Source: Fuerstiella marisgermanici (GTDB taxonomy: Bacteria; Planctomycetota; Planctomycetia; Planctomycetales; Planctomycetaceae). Taken from it: a stretch of 64,000 nt of DNA. Of this stretch, positions 19,160 through 27,945 are shown one piece after another (positions within the stretch are counted from its first letter, which is position 1; each line of letters opens with the position of its first letter). Under the pieces are notes generated by a model. The model was not told where the DNA came from. It searched no databases and saw only the letters and a program-made list of their open reading frames with translations. The position numbers and the translations under genes are program-made. The DNA is taken from NCBI RefSeq assembly GCF_001983935.1, contig NZ_CP017641.1, positions 8,668,001 through 8,732,000 on the forward strand, given 5' to 3'.

Positions 19160-20428
19160 ATGCCACTGCCCTCCACTCCTCGCGAGTTCGCCATGCATGT
19201 CGTGCAGCAACTGCACGCGGCCGGGTTCGAAGCGCTGTGGGCGGGCGGGTGCGTTCGAGATCAGTTGCTGGGCATCGAACCAAAGGACTACGATGTCGCC
19301 ACGAATGCGACGCCGGAGCAGGTGATTGATCTGTTCGGGAAACGGCGCACGGTGCCAGTCGGTGTGAGTTTCGGTGTGGTGATGGTGTTGGGGCCCAGTA
19401 GATCGTGTGGGCAAATTGAGGTCGCCACTTTCCGCTCTGACGGTGCCTATCTGGACGGCAGGCGGCCGTCGGAAGTTGCGTTTTGTTCTGCTGAAGAAGA
19501 CGCCAAACGTCGTGACTTCACCATCAACGGCATGTTCTACGACCCCGTGAATGATCAAGTGCTTGACTATGTGGGCGGGCGAAAAGATCTGGCTGCCGGA
19601 ATCATCCGCGCGATTGGTGATGCGACGGCACGATACACCGAAGATAAGCTCCGCATGCTGCGAGCGGTCAGGTTTGCGGCGACGTATCACTTCAAACTTG
19701 ATGAATCGACAGCGACGGCAATTCGGACGCTGCGAGCCGATTTGACTCAGGTTAGCGCCGAACGAATCGCCCAGGAATTGCGACGCATGCTGGCTCATCC
19801 CAGTCGTGCCGTTTCCGTGCGAAACCTTCACGATGTCGGCTTGCTGGACATGATCTTTCCGGCGGTTTTTGAATGCGGTCACGATGCCGAATCATTTGTG
19901 GTGACATGCCGAACATTAGACGCCCTGCAGGAAAAAAGTTTCGAGCCTGCACTCGCCACTCTATTGCGTTCGCGCTACGTCGAAGATGCCAGCCAGCCCA
20001 TTCAGAAGACCGCCGGTATTCGCGCCGAATGTCGTAAATTGAAACTGTCGAACGAAGAAACATCCTGTGTTTCATGGCTGACTGAAAACGCTGTCGTGTT
20101 TCAGGCTCCCAGCGATCTGCCCTTGCACGTGATTAAACCGGTTCTCGCGGATGACCGGCGATCGTTGTTGTTGGACCTCCTGCAGGCTCAGGCGAAAGCG
20201 ATTCACGCTGCGCCTGCAGCGGCGGATTTCCTGAAAGCCTATCTTGCAAGCACGCCGCCGGAAGTCCTGAACCCTCCACCGCTGGTCGGCGGCGCCGATT
20301 TGAAGCAGATGAATGTCGAGCCAGGCCCGGCGTTCAAGAGAGTCCTGAACACCGTTCGCCAGGAGCAACTGGACGAGCTGCTGCACGACCACGAATCGGC
20401 GATGCAACGCGTTCGAGAGCTGCTTTGA
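19160..20428 (+). CDS. cca: CCA-adding enzyme / poly(A) polymerase family nucleotidyltransferase
   Basis: A class II nucleotidyltransferase of 422 aa that matures tRNA 3' ends (CCA addition) or adds A-tails. The catalytic head has GGCVRDQLLG at 29-38 and the metal-binding DYD pair at D43 and D45. The RRDFTINGM motif and the RFAATYHF region that selects the base are also seen. The C-terminal half is helical with a basic stretch. CCA versus poly(A) specificity cannot be told with certainty from the sequence, so the symbol is provisional. It stands alone after the clpX terminator. Confidence 0.85.
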   Translation: MPLPSTPREFAMHVVQQLHAAGFEALWAGGCVRDQLLGIEPKDYDVATNATPEQVIDLFGKRRTVPVGVSFGVVMVLGPSRSCGQIEVATFRSDGAYLDGRRPSEVAFCSAEEDAKRRDFTINGMFYDPVNDQVLDYVGGRKDLAAGIIRAIGDATARYTEDKLRMLRAVRFAATYHFKLDESTATAIRTLRADLTQVSAERIAQELRRMLAHPSRAVSVRNLHDVGLLDMIFPAVFECGHDAESFVVTCRTLDALQEKSFEPALATLLRSRYVEDASQPIQKTAGIRAECRKLKLSNEETSCVSWLTENAVVFQAPSDLPLHVIKPVLADDRRSLLLDLLQAQAKAIHAAPAAADFLKAYLASTPPEVLNPPPLVGGADLKQMNVEPGPAFKRVLNTVRQEQLDELLHDHESAMQRVRELL

Positions 20429-20513
20429 TCCGCGCACGATACGTTCAGCTTGCCGGCAAACCGAATCGCGAACTTGAACGTTGGCCTTGGCGCGAATGTT
20501 TCAGCCAACCGTG

Positions 20514-21002
20514 TTAGGTCCACTCAGCCACAATTTCATGCACCGTCTCGCCTTCCAGTGTCTCATAGGCCAGCAGGTGATCAACAATCGCTCCAATGGC
20601 GGCCCAGTGATTGTCCTGGGAAAGCGTCTGATACAGCTCAACCGATGATCGTTCCAGAAACTTCATACGTTCACGGTCAGACTTCAGGAACGCGGCCGCC
20701 TGCCATGCCAGGCCCCAGTCCATTGCCCATTCGGCGACGGTCGCGGGATGCAGAGGGTCGCCGCGATGGATCATCTCCGTTACCGGACCAGCCAAAGCCA
20801 CCAACACGGCGTTGCGCTGCAGTTGCTGCTGAGTGAACCGATTTGCATGCCAACGAACGGTTGTGTCGCCGAAGCGTTTTGGTCCGTCGTCCCAATCCGG
20901 ATCGATCGAGATCGAATCGACTTCGCCGCCCAGGATGGCGGCCATGAAAGCATGTCCCGCTTCGTGCCAGGCCGTGATTTCGTCTTCGTTGACCGGTCGC
21001 AT
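20514..21002 (-). CDS. Free-standing M41-like zinc peptidase (HEAGH)
   Basis: A 162-aa protein that resembles only the peptidase part of FtsH. The zinc motif HEAGH is at residues 13-17 (AWHEAGHAFMAAILGGEV), and LVALAGPVTEM corresponds to the second conserved block of M41 (LAGRAAEE). No AAA module or membrane helix is present. Zinc and a hydrolytic role are likely but unproven, and the third ligand is not identifiable with confidence. The gene starts 16 bases after the P450 stop on the same strand, so it is almost surely co-transcribed with it. A role in P450 handling or maturation is a hypothesis. Confidence 0.75.
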   Translation of the reverse strand: MRPVNEDEITAWHEAGHAFMAAILGGEVDSISIDPDWDDGPKRFGDTTVRWHANRFTQQQLQRNAVLVALAGPVTEMIHRGDPLHPATVAEWAMDWGLAWQAAAFLKSDRERMKFLERSSVELYQTLSQDNHWAAIGAIVDHLLAYETLEGETVHEIVAEWT

Positions 21003-21018
21003 GCCGTCGCCAATCGGG

Positions 21019-22461
21019 TCAAGCCGCGCGGCGAATTGCGTCCGGCTTCGCGGCGCTCGGGAGGTCGATCAGATCATGGATTGACCCGTAGACAGGTACT
21101 GTCGAAGGAAGTTCCGTTGTGGGCAACAGAGTCGCTTCAACAGTGCTGGTTGGGCCCAGCATCGTTGAGATCACCTGGCCGTTCACGGTGGTTCCCGGAT
21201 TGACCTGAAAGTGGAACTTCTTCAGGATCACGGCCAAAGCGGTCCGTAGCTCCATCATCGCCAGCGGTGCTCCGATACACATCCGAGGTCCTGCGCCGAA
21301 TGGCAGATATTCGTAGGCCGATGGTGAGGCGGTTTCCCAGCGTTCCGGCCGAAATTCGTTCGCGTCTTCGAAAATGTCCGGGCGATGGTGTGTGATGAAC
21401 TGGCTGAAAATGACGGGCGTGGCCTGCGGCAGGTTCAGCGATCCCAGTGTAGCTGCTGTAGAGGTGACTCGCTGTGAATACGAAGACGCGGGCAGAACTC
21501 GCATACTTTCCTTGATCACCCAGTCAAGGTATGGCAGCGACTGCAGTTCCTGAAACGTTGGCGTTTCGCCGGTCGTTGCCTGTGCAATTTCTTCGGCCAG
21601 ACGTTGCATGACTTCGGGGTGCTGAGCCAGCAAAAACAGGGTCCAGCTAAACGTGTGTGCGGTCGTCAGGTGAGCTGCCGCGAACGTCAGCGTTGCGTGG
21701 CCCAGAAGCTTTTCGTCGCTGAGTTGCTGTTCGGATCCTTGAGCCTGAAACATCAGACTCAGCACGTCTGATCGCTGCCCCTTGGTCGCTCCATCGCGGT
21801 GCTTGGCGAACATCTCTTTGATGCTGGCTTCCAGATCGTCGGCCATGCTTAGCAGCGTGCCGTAGCTGTCAGTGAATTCCGGGGCCGACACTAACGCCCC
21901 GATCCCGACTTCATGATTCTGTCGCACCCACCGGTCGATCTTGCTGCCGAGTTCGACAGAATATTCCGCGTCGTCGATGCCGAACAGCAGAGCACTCGTC
22001 ATACGGAGCATGAAGTGGACCATTTCAACGTTCAGGTCGCGCTGCTGCCCGAGTTCCCAGTCTTCCATCAGCGAATGCGACAGATCGCAAATCGTGTTGT
22101 GATATTCCGGCAGAATCCGGCGCGTGAACACGTCCATCATGATGCGACGGTTTTCGCGGTGCTCGCTGCCGTTCATGCTCAGCAGTCCTGAAGTCACTCG
22201 ACGCTGAGCCGACCGGCGTCCACCGCGCAGGGCGAAAAACTGGGAGTGGTAGGTATTTGAATCCGTCAGTACCTGCCGATTGAGTTCCGGCGAGAAAACG
22301 AACGCAATTCGCTGGCCGTTGTCTTCCAGAACTGCCAAATCTCCGCATTCTGCATGCAGACGCCGCATGCAGTCGATTGGGTTCTTGGGGAATTCCAGCA
22401 GATTTCCCTGCTGAATGGGCTGCTTGCCGCTGTGCAGCGGGATGGATGCTGGAGAATTCAT
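21019..22461 (-). CDS. Cytochrome P450 with Leu in place of the I-helix acid
   Basis: A soluble 480-aa heme-thiolate monooxygenase-type protein. The heme Cys is in FGAGPRMCIG (C395), and the ExxR pair in KESMR (E318, R321). The I-helix motif reads AAHLTTA, where most P450s have AGHETTA or AGxDTT, so the proton-relay acid is Leu at L265. The start at 22461 is preceded by GGAAG. There is no membrane anchor. No ferredoxin or reductase gene is adjacent; the Bfd-like protein 10 kb away is a distant candidate. It is the first gene of an operon with a HEAGH peptidase. The substrate is unknown. Confidence 0.93.
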   Translation of the reverse strand: MNSPASIPLHSGKQPIQQGNLLEFPKNPIDCMRRLHAECGDLAVLEDNGQRIAFVFSPELNRQVLTDSNTYHSQFFALRGGRRSAQRRVTSGLLSMNGSEHRENRRIMMDVFTRRILPEYHNTICDLSHSLMEDWELGQQRDLNVEMVHFMLRMTSALLFGIDDAEYSVELGSKIDRWVRQNHEVGIGALVSAPEFTDSYGTLLSMADDLEASIKEMFAKHRDGATKGQRSDVLSLMFQAQGSEQQLSDEKLLGHATLTFAAAHLTTAHTFSWTLFLLAQHPEVMQRLAEEIAQATTGETPTFQELQSLPYLDWVIKESMRVLPASSYSQRVTSTAATLGSLNLPQATPVIFSQFITHHRPDIFEDANEFRPERWETASPSAYEYLPFGAGPRMCIGAPLAMMELRTALAVILKKFHFQVNPGTTVNGQVISTMLGPTSTVEATLLPTTELPSTVPVYGSIHDLIDLPSAAKPDAIRRAA

Positions 22462-22696
22462 GGTGTCTTCCGTGACCGAAAACCGGGCCAATGCGAGTTG
22501 CGGTTCCTCCTGAACAGCATTTCTCCCGCTCCGACGGTTTCTTGTAGACGAATTTCGCGTTTACAGCCAGAGATTTCGCCGAATTTCCGCACCTGTGGAT
22601 CAGCGAGCCGCATCATGGCGGGCTGTTTGCGGTAAAACCTGATCTGCTGTTTTCCCGTCTGGCTGATTTTTCCGCGTTTCGTCGTCTGGCATAACC

Positions 22697-23371
22697 GTGA
22701 CCATTTTGATTTGCTGTGTACTGGCCTTTTTAGTTGGCGGAATCCCGTTCGGGTTTCTGGTCGGCCGATTTGTGTTGAAGGACGACATTCGAAACCACGG
22801 CAGCGGCAATATTGGCGCGACCAATGTGGCTCGCGTCATCGGCTGGAACTGGGGCGGATTTGTCCTGCTGCTGGACGCGATCAAGGGCCTGCTGCCGACG
22901 TGGCTGGCACTGAGATACGCCGCCGACAATCAGCTGGAAAACATGATCCTGCACTTGCCCGTCGCCGCCGGCATCAGCGCGATTGTGGGGCACATGTATC
23001 CCGTCTACCTGAAACTTCGCGGCGGCAAAGGAGTCGCGACGGCGCTGGGAGTCGTGCTGGTTTTGGCTCCGAAGGCGGTAGCGATTGCGCTTGCTGCATT
23101 TCTGCTGACGGTGGCTGTCACCCGAATCGTAGCGGTTGCATCCATCGTTGCCGCGTTGACCTTCGGGGGCGTTCAGCTGTACCTGATGCGAGACACAATG
23201 CTGGATTCGAAGTCTCTGTCGCTGACCGTCTTCGCCATTGCCATTCCGCTGCTCATAATCTGGCGACACCGCAGCAACATTCGCAAGCTGGTCAGTGGCG
23301 AGGCCCCTCCTCCACCGGACTCTCCTGCTTCAGACGTTCCTGCATCGGACTCGGATAACGCCGTCGGTTGA
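22697..23371 (+). CDS. plsY: Glycerol-3-phosphate acyltransferase PlsY
   Basis: An integral membrane enzyme that transfers an acyl group from acyl phosphate to glycerol-3-phosphate, the first step of phospholipid synthesis. The protein has 224 aa with about five membrane segments. The signature loops GSGNIGATN (residues 36-44) and KLRGGKGVAT are present, and Pro-rich sequence ends the protein. The start is GTG. About 25 C-terminal residues rich in Pro, Ala, Ser and Asp extend beyond the family core. It is transcribed alone, divergent from the P450 operon. Confidence 0.95.
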   Translation: MTILICCVLAFLVGGIPFGFLVGRFVLKDDIRNHGSGNIGATNVARVIGWNWGGFVLLLDAIKGLLPTWLALRYAADNQLENMILHLPVAAGISAIVGHMYPVYLKLRGGKGVATALGVVLVLAPKAVAIALAAFLLTVAVTRIVAVASIVAALTFGGVQLYLMRDTMLDSKSLSLTVFAIAIPLLIIWRHRSNIRKLVSGEAPPPPDSPASDVPASDSDNAVG

Positions 23372-23399
23372 ACTGGTTTGAAGCCGCGTTGCCCGTCCG

Positions 23400-23882
23400 C
23401 TAGTCGTCGGTGCCCTGCTTTGCTGCTTCAGCCGCACGAGCTTCGATAAACGCCTGTAGCAGGATCTGGGCCGCGAGTTTGTCGATTCGAGCGTGTCGCT
23501 GCTTTTTCGAGAGCTGAGCGTCGAACATTTTCGCTTCGGCCTGAACGCTGCTGTAACGTTCGTCCTGAAAGGCGTGCGGCAAGCCAGTGAGTTTGGTTAG
23601 CCATTTCGCGTAGCGCCGCGCTTCTTTCGACTTTTGACTTTCGTCGCCGCTCATGTGGACCGGCAGGCCAATGACGAATCCGATGGTTTCGTATTCTTCG
23701 ACGACTTTAAGGAAGAACGCTTCGTCGTTCAGCTGGCCACGCCGTTCGTAGTTGTACAGCGGGCTGGATATTTCCTGAAACACGTCGCTGACCGCCACGC
23801 CGACTCGCTTCGTGCCGTAGTCGATCCCCAGCAGGCGGCCTCGCGCGGGAAGGTTGGAATTGTCGGTTGCAATGGGTTGCAC
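23400..23882 (-). CDS. ruvX: Putative Holliday junction resolvase / rRNA-processing nuclease YqgF
   Basis: A 160-aa RNase H-fold nuclease of the YqgF/RuvX family. The catalytic Asp is in LGIDYGTKRVGVAVSD (D21), followed by VIGLPVHMSG and the late acid-bearing segment FQDERYSSVQAE. It may process Holliday junctions or the 5' end of pre-16S rRNA. The start is a GTG eight bases after the stop of the NHL-repeat gene, so the two form an operon. The C-terminal residues are Ala-rich. Confidence 0.92.
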   Translation of the reverse strand: MQPIATDNSNLPARGRLLGIDYGTKRVGVAVSDVFQEISSPLYNYERRGQLNDEAFFLKVVEEYETIGFVIGLPVHMSGDESQKSKEARRYAKWLTKLTGLPHAFQDERYSSVQAEAKMFDAQLSKKQRHARIDKLAAQILLQAFIEARAAEAAKQGTDD

Positions 23883-23890
23883 GTAACGGG

Positions 23891-25987
23891 CTACTTCTCA
23901 GGGAACGCGAGTTTGATCGTGTCGCCGGTTGCATCTTCTGTCACTTCCAATGAAAGTTTCCAGACCGTGCTGGCCAGTCGGCAAATGTTGCCCTTTTCTG
24001 TGTCGCAATATCCGTAGCTCATTTCGATCGCGATTGTGGCCGTGCCTTCGGTTTCCTGCAACCGAATTTGAAATCGACCGACGCTTCCGTCTGCGGTCGC
24101 TTCGTCACGACCTTCCAGAGCGGTGGGATTTAGAATCTGGTCGCCTTCGATCTGGAACACTTCCCACGTAATCGGAGCCAGCGAGTTCAGTTTGAAGCCT
24201 GCCGGTACGGCGAGTTCCACGGCCACTTCAGCGGCGTCACCGAGCTTGACGGTTTGTTTCGGCAACAGCTGGACGTTTGCGAGGTCCGGCACGCGACGAG
24301 TCTTCGGCGGCGCGGGAGGTGCGACGTCCGGAAGTTCGATGACGCTTACCTGTTTCGTCTTCAGGTTCGCTCGACAAACGCGATGGTTGTTTGTGTCTGC
24401 GATATACAGAAAGTCGCCGGCGATGCTTAGGCCGGCTGGTTCGCTGAACTGCACGGGGCTAAGTGAATCGCCTGCCTTGCCGGTGCCCAGCCATGTCGTG
24501 ACTTCGCCCGTGGCAACGTCCACTTTGCGGATTTTGTGGTTGTAAGAATCGGCCACGTACACGCTGCCATCGTGCCATGCGACGCCCAGTGGATGCTGAA
24601 ACCGAGCATCCTTGCCAACGGCATCGACGTCTCCAAATGCAAACAGCGACTGCCCTCGTGGCAATTCTGAGGTTCCCGCGATCGTGGTGACCTGTCCGTC
24701 CGTGGCCACCGGCACGCTGCGGATGGAAGATCCTTCGCTGTCCGCGACAAAAAACAATGTGCCGTCACCATTGGCCGTTAAGCCGGAAGGCTGAGCGAAT
24801 GACGAAACGCTCAACCGACCGTTGATGATATCTTCGCGAGCGTTCCCGGCATGCACGCCGATGGTGTCGCTTCCGATTTCGTGTGACCAGATTTGGTGCG
24901 GCCCGGCCATCGCGATAAACAGAGTGCCGTCAATGTGCAGCAGATCCCACGGGCTGTTCAGCTTCGTTTTCTTTAAGTCACCATTGACGTCGCGAGGTCG
25001 TCCTTGTTTGCCGGTGCCGGCGAGCGTCGACACGGTTTCGGCTTCCAGGTCGATGACTCGGATCAGATGGTTTTCTGTGTCTGCTACGTAAAGAGTCTCA
25101 CCCACCAGCTCCATGCCTTGAGGGTGATCAAACTCCGCTCGATCAAAATCACCGTCTGCCGACCCGATCGTGCCTTTGCCAATCGTGTGCAACAGGTTGC
25201 CGTTGAGGTCTGTCACAACGATGCGGTTGTGGTTGCTGTCAGAAATAAACAGCCGATTTGATTCTGCATCCGCCAGCAACTTGCCGGGATATCGCAGCGA
25301 AGTCGGTTCGGTATTGTTGGCCTCAAGATCGAACACCAGTGGTGTTTCGTCGAGCGTACTTTTGGCTCGATGATACTTGACGATTTTGCTGATGACGGCG
25401 TCGAAGAGTTCACGATTACCTTCGCCGCCCTGCGACCCGATGAAACGACCTTCCGGATCAATTAACGCCAGAGTTGGCCATGATCGCGTGCCGAACTTCC
25501 GCCAGATCAGCATTTCGTTGTCATTGACGACCGGATGCTTGATTTCGTAACGCAGTATCGCATCACGAATGTTTTCTGATAGCTTTTCGTTTTCGAACTT
25601 TGCCGAATGGACGCCGATGACGACCAGTTCCTTTTCGTACTTCTCTTCCAAAAACTTCAGGTCGGGCAACACGTGAATACAGTTGATGCAGCAGTACGTC
25701 CAGAAGTCCAGCAACACAACTTTGCCACGCAGATCCTTCAGGTCGATGGGGGCGGAGGTGTTCAGCCATTCGCTGCCGCCGTCCAATATTCCCGGCGACA
25801 CGGTGACCGCATCTGGAAATGGGTTGGCCGGAAGAGCGGCCGGTTCCGCATCATCGCTGGCCGCTTGTGTAGCAGCTTCAGCTTTTGACGAATCCTGGTC
25901 CTCGTCCCACGCCCTTGCAGACGGTGCGATGATCGTCGCCAGAAGCAGCCCTGCGACAAGGAAGAATGGAATTGTTCGTAGCCTCAT
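23891..25987 (-). CDS. Exported NHLRC2-like protein: thioredoxin domain plus NHL propeller
   Basis: A 698-aa protein with a signal peptide (about residues 1-26) and a low-complexity spacer. A thioredoxin-like domain at about 75-215 carries WTYCCINC (C100-x-x-C103). A six-bladed NHL propeller follows at about 235-545 with repeated patterns such as LYVADTENHLIRVIDL and VYVADSYNHKIRKVD. The C-terminal 150 residues form a beta-rich domain. This order and the CCINC active site match the NHLRC2 family known from animals to bacteria. It should work in the periplasm. It is co-transcribed with ruvX, which is probably a matter of location rather than function. Confidence 0.9.
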   Translation of the reverse strand: MRLRTIPFFLVAGLLLATIIAPSARAWDEDQDSSKAEAATQAASDDAEPAALPANPFPDAVTVSPGILDGGSEWLNTSAPIDLKDLRGKVVLLDFWTYCCINCIHVLPDLKFLEEKYEKELVVIGVHSAKFENEKLSENIRDAILRYEIKHPVVNDNEMLIWRKFGTRSWPTLALIDPEGRFIGSQGGEGNRELFDAVISKIVKYHRAKSTLDETPLVFDLEANNTEPTSLRYPGKLLADAESNRLFISDSNHNRIVVTDLNGNLLHTIGKGTIGSADGDFDRAEFDHPQGMELVGETLYVADTENHLIRVIDLEAETVSTLAGTGKQGRPRDVNGDLKKTKLNSPWDLLHIDGTLFIAMAGPHQIWSHEIGSDTIGVHAGNAREDIINGRLSVSSFAQPSGLTANGDGTLFFVADSEGSSIRSVPVATDGQVTTIAGTSELPRGQSLFAFGDVDAVGKDARFQHPLGVAWHDGSVYVADSYNHKIRKVDVATGEVTTWLGTGKAGDSLSPVQFSEPAGLSIAGDFLYIADTNNHRVCRANLKTKQVSVIELPDVAPPAPPKTRRVPDLANVQLLPKQTVKLGDAAEVAVELAVPAGFKLNSLAPITWEVFQIEGDQILNPTALEGRDEATADGSVGRFQIRLQETEGTATIAIEMSYGYCDTEKGNICRLASTVWKLSLEVTEDATGDTIKLAFPEK

Positions 25988-26023
25988 AATCGCCTCATCA
26001 GATAATCGATGTCGCTTCCTGCG

Positions 26024-26641
26024 TTACTCAGATGCCACGTTCACACCCAGCGTCTGCAATGCCATTCTAGTGAGCGGCGTCGCCGTATACACCTCCGCAT
26101 GGATGCCAAATGTGCGAGCCTTCAAGACATAGTCTTCGATGTCGTCCGTGTAGAAGCACGATTCGGGTTCGCAGTTGGCCTTACGAAGAGCGTCCTCGTA
26201 AATCGCAGGTTCAGGCTTCAGAGCTCCCGCTTCGTAGGACGTTGTGAAGGCGTCGAAGTGCTGCAGAATGTCGAATTTGCGCTGGATGAATTCCAGATGA
26301 GTCACGCTGGTATTGGATAGCAGGACCAACCGAATTTGAAGCTGCTTTAGCTCCTTCACCAACGGCACAATCGAATCGTTAAGCCAGAAGATGTCGGCAG
26401 CCGCCAGCTTCAGAGCGTCGAAATCGACAGTGCGTCCGCATTCTTTTTCAAAGCCGGCGTGGAACTGTTCTTCAGAAATCTCACCACGCTCAAGCTTCAA
26501 CTGCAGGCCGGATCCCAACAGCACCGCTTTCGTTTGTTCCAGCGAAGCGCCGGTTGCTGCCGCGACGTTTTGGCACATTCTGTCGTGACAAAAATGGACC
26601 AGCACATTGCCCATGTCGAAGAAGCAGGTCTTAATTGCCAT
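26024..26641 (-). CDS. HAD-superfamily hydrolase (YihX-like subgroup)
   Basis: A 205-aa HAD phosphatase-type enzyme. Motif I is [11 protein letters not shown], the variant form used by the glucose-1-phosphatase/YihX group; motif II is LLSNTS; the lysine of motif III is in [10 protein letters not shown]; and motif IV is YTDDIEDYV. It has a small helical cap after motif I. The ATG overlaps the last 11 bases of thiG, so translation is coupled. An alternative ATG lies 39 bases upstream within thiG. A role in thiamine metabolism, such as dephosphorylation of an intermediate, is suggested only by location. Confidence 0.88.
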   Translation of the reverse strand: MAIKTCFFDMGNVLVHFCHDRMCQNVAAATGASLEQTKAVLLGSGLQLKLERGEISEEQFHAGFEKECGRTVDFDALKLAAADIFWLNDSIVPLVKELKQLQIRLVLLSNTSVTHLEFIQRKFDILQHFDAFTTSYEAGALKPEPAIYEDALRKANCEPESCFYTDDIEDYVLKARTFGIHAEVYTATPLTRMALQTLGVNVASE

Positions 26642-27473
26642 TGGTGATCGTTCCATCGATCGGGCTGGAGGCCGTCGCATATAATTTTTTCGGAATGCGC
26701 CCTGCCAGTGATGCCTGGCGACCGCAGATGCACGCCTGCCTCATCGCATCCGCCATCAAATGCGGGTTTGCGGCGCTGGCGATTGCTGTGTTCAGGAGGA
26801 CTCCGTCGCAACCGAGTTCCATGGCAAAGGCGACGTCGCTGGCGGTGCCGACGCCGGCATCAACAATCACCGGGTAATCGGGATCGTCTTCCTTCAGATA
26901 CTCCATGCAGATGCGAACGTTGTTCGGGTTGAGTATCCCCTGCCCGCTGCCGATCGGGCTTCCGGCGGGCATCACGGATGTTGCTCCGGCTTCCTTTAAA
27001 CGGCGAGCCGTAATCGGATCATCAGACGTGTAGCACAGAACCTGAAATCCGTCGTCGACAAGTTGCCGACAGGCTTCGATGGTGGCGACGGGATCGGGCA
27101 GCAGCGTTTTCGTATCGCCCAGCACTTCCAGCTTGACCCAGTCGGCACCGGGATTCTCAAGGCCGCGAAGGATTTCACGCCCCAGTTTTGCGACCCGAAC
27201 AGCATCCTCCGCCGTAAAGCAACCTGCCGTGTTGGGCAGAATGGTGTACTGATCCAGATCAATGAAATCCAGAATGTTGCGACCGTCTGCGTCGACCAGT
27301 CGTTCACGCCGTACTGCGACGGTGATCACGTCAGCCCCGCTGATCTTCAGGCATTCCTGCATCTGCTCGAACGTGGCGTACTTGCCCGTGCCGACAATCA
27401 GCCGCGATTTCAGCGTATGAGTTCCGATAACGACATCGGAATCGGCAGATGGTTGTGTGAGAACTGTGGTCAT
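26631..27473 (-). CDS. thiG: Thiazole synthase ThiG
   Basis: Thiazole synthase builds the thiazole phosphate moiety of thiamine from deoxyxylulose phosphate, the ThiS thiocarboxylate and dehydroglycine. The protein has 280 aa. The catalytic Schiff-base Lys is in DWVKLEV (K114); [25 protein letters not shown] and GSGQGILNP are conserved blocks. The start at 27473 is a clean match to family N-termini, while an upstream ATG would add 17 unusual residues. It follows thiS on the same strand after 156 bases that hold a repeat, and its end overlaps the HAD gene. Confidence 0.97.
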   Translation of the reverse strand: MTTVLTQPSADSDVVIGTHTLKSRLIVGTGKYATFEQMQECLKISGADVITVAVRRERLVDADGRNILDFIDLDQYTILPNTAGCFTAEDAVRVAKLGREILRGLENPGADWVKLEVLGDTKTLLPDPVATIEACRQLVDDGFQVLCYTSDDPITARRLKEAGATSVMPAGSPIGSGQGILNPNNVRICMEYLKEDDPDYPVIVDAGVGTASDVAFAMELGCDGVLLNTAIASAANPHLMADAMRQACICGRQASLAGRIPKKLYATASSPIDGTITNGN

Positions 27474-27544
27474 TGGATCTTCGAGTTGCCTAATTTCGTG
27501 TCTTGCCGATTGCCCGTTTGGCACCTTCGCATCACTATCCTACA

Positions 27545-27630
27545 CCAGCGACCAACGGGAGCATCGCCGGCGCTTCAGTCTGACACCGTCACCCGGCTAC
27601 CACGCCAACCGCCCGCCGGTGCATACCGGC
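27545..27630 (-). repeat. Intergenic palindromic repeat, copy A (between thiS and thiG)
   Basis: It begins at the last base of the thiS stop codon, read on the minus strand, with CCGGTATGCACCGG, and continues into CGGGCGGTTGGCGTGG. It ends in CGTTGGTCGCTGG about 85 bases later. The start, a nested palindrome, and the end are shared with a sequence that follows the ettA stop. The middle differs, and the two copies have different length. A processing or termination function is possible. Confidence 0.6.
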
Positions 27631-27833
27631 TAACCGCCGCCAACGAGGGTTACGATTTCGATGCGGTCGCCGGGCTGTAGTGTGCATTCCGCGTGTTGTT
27701 CGCGAGGCACCAGTTCCATGTTACGTTCGACGGCGCAGTAACGATTGTTGATGCCCAAATCCATCAGCAAATCGCCGATCGACCATGCGGGATCGACGGA
27801 TTTTTCTTCGCCGTTAAGTTCAATACGGATCAT
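27630..27833 (-). CDS. thiS: Sulfur carrier protein ThiS
   Basis: A 67-aa beta-grasp protein that carries the sulfur for thiazole formation as a C-terminal thiocarboxylate. It begins MIRIELNGEE and ends in LVGGG, the double-Gly end that ThiF adenylates. Its size is normal. An ATG at 27896 would add 21 residues that do not belong to the family. It is part of a minus-strand run with the MATE gene upstream and thiG downstream. No TPP riboswitch is seen before it or before the MATE gene. Confidence 0.93.
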   Translation of the reverse strand: MIRIELNGEEKSVDPAWSIGDLLMDLGINNRYCAVERNMELVPREQHAECTLQPGDRIEIVTLVGGG

Positions 27834-27945
27834 TGTGCCACGCTCGTTTTCGGCAGGTGTGTCGCCATCAGGAAGTGTAGTCAAGCCGGGCAACAACGTT
27901 AAGGCAGCGATCCGCCGAGTTGTTCAAGCTGGCGAAATTCCCGAT

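Noticed and set aside
27834-27945. Possible TPP riboswitch before thiS
   Set aside because: I looked for CTGAGA and the conserved second helix on the minus strand and found neither.
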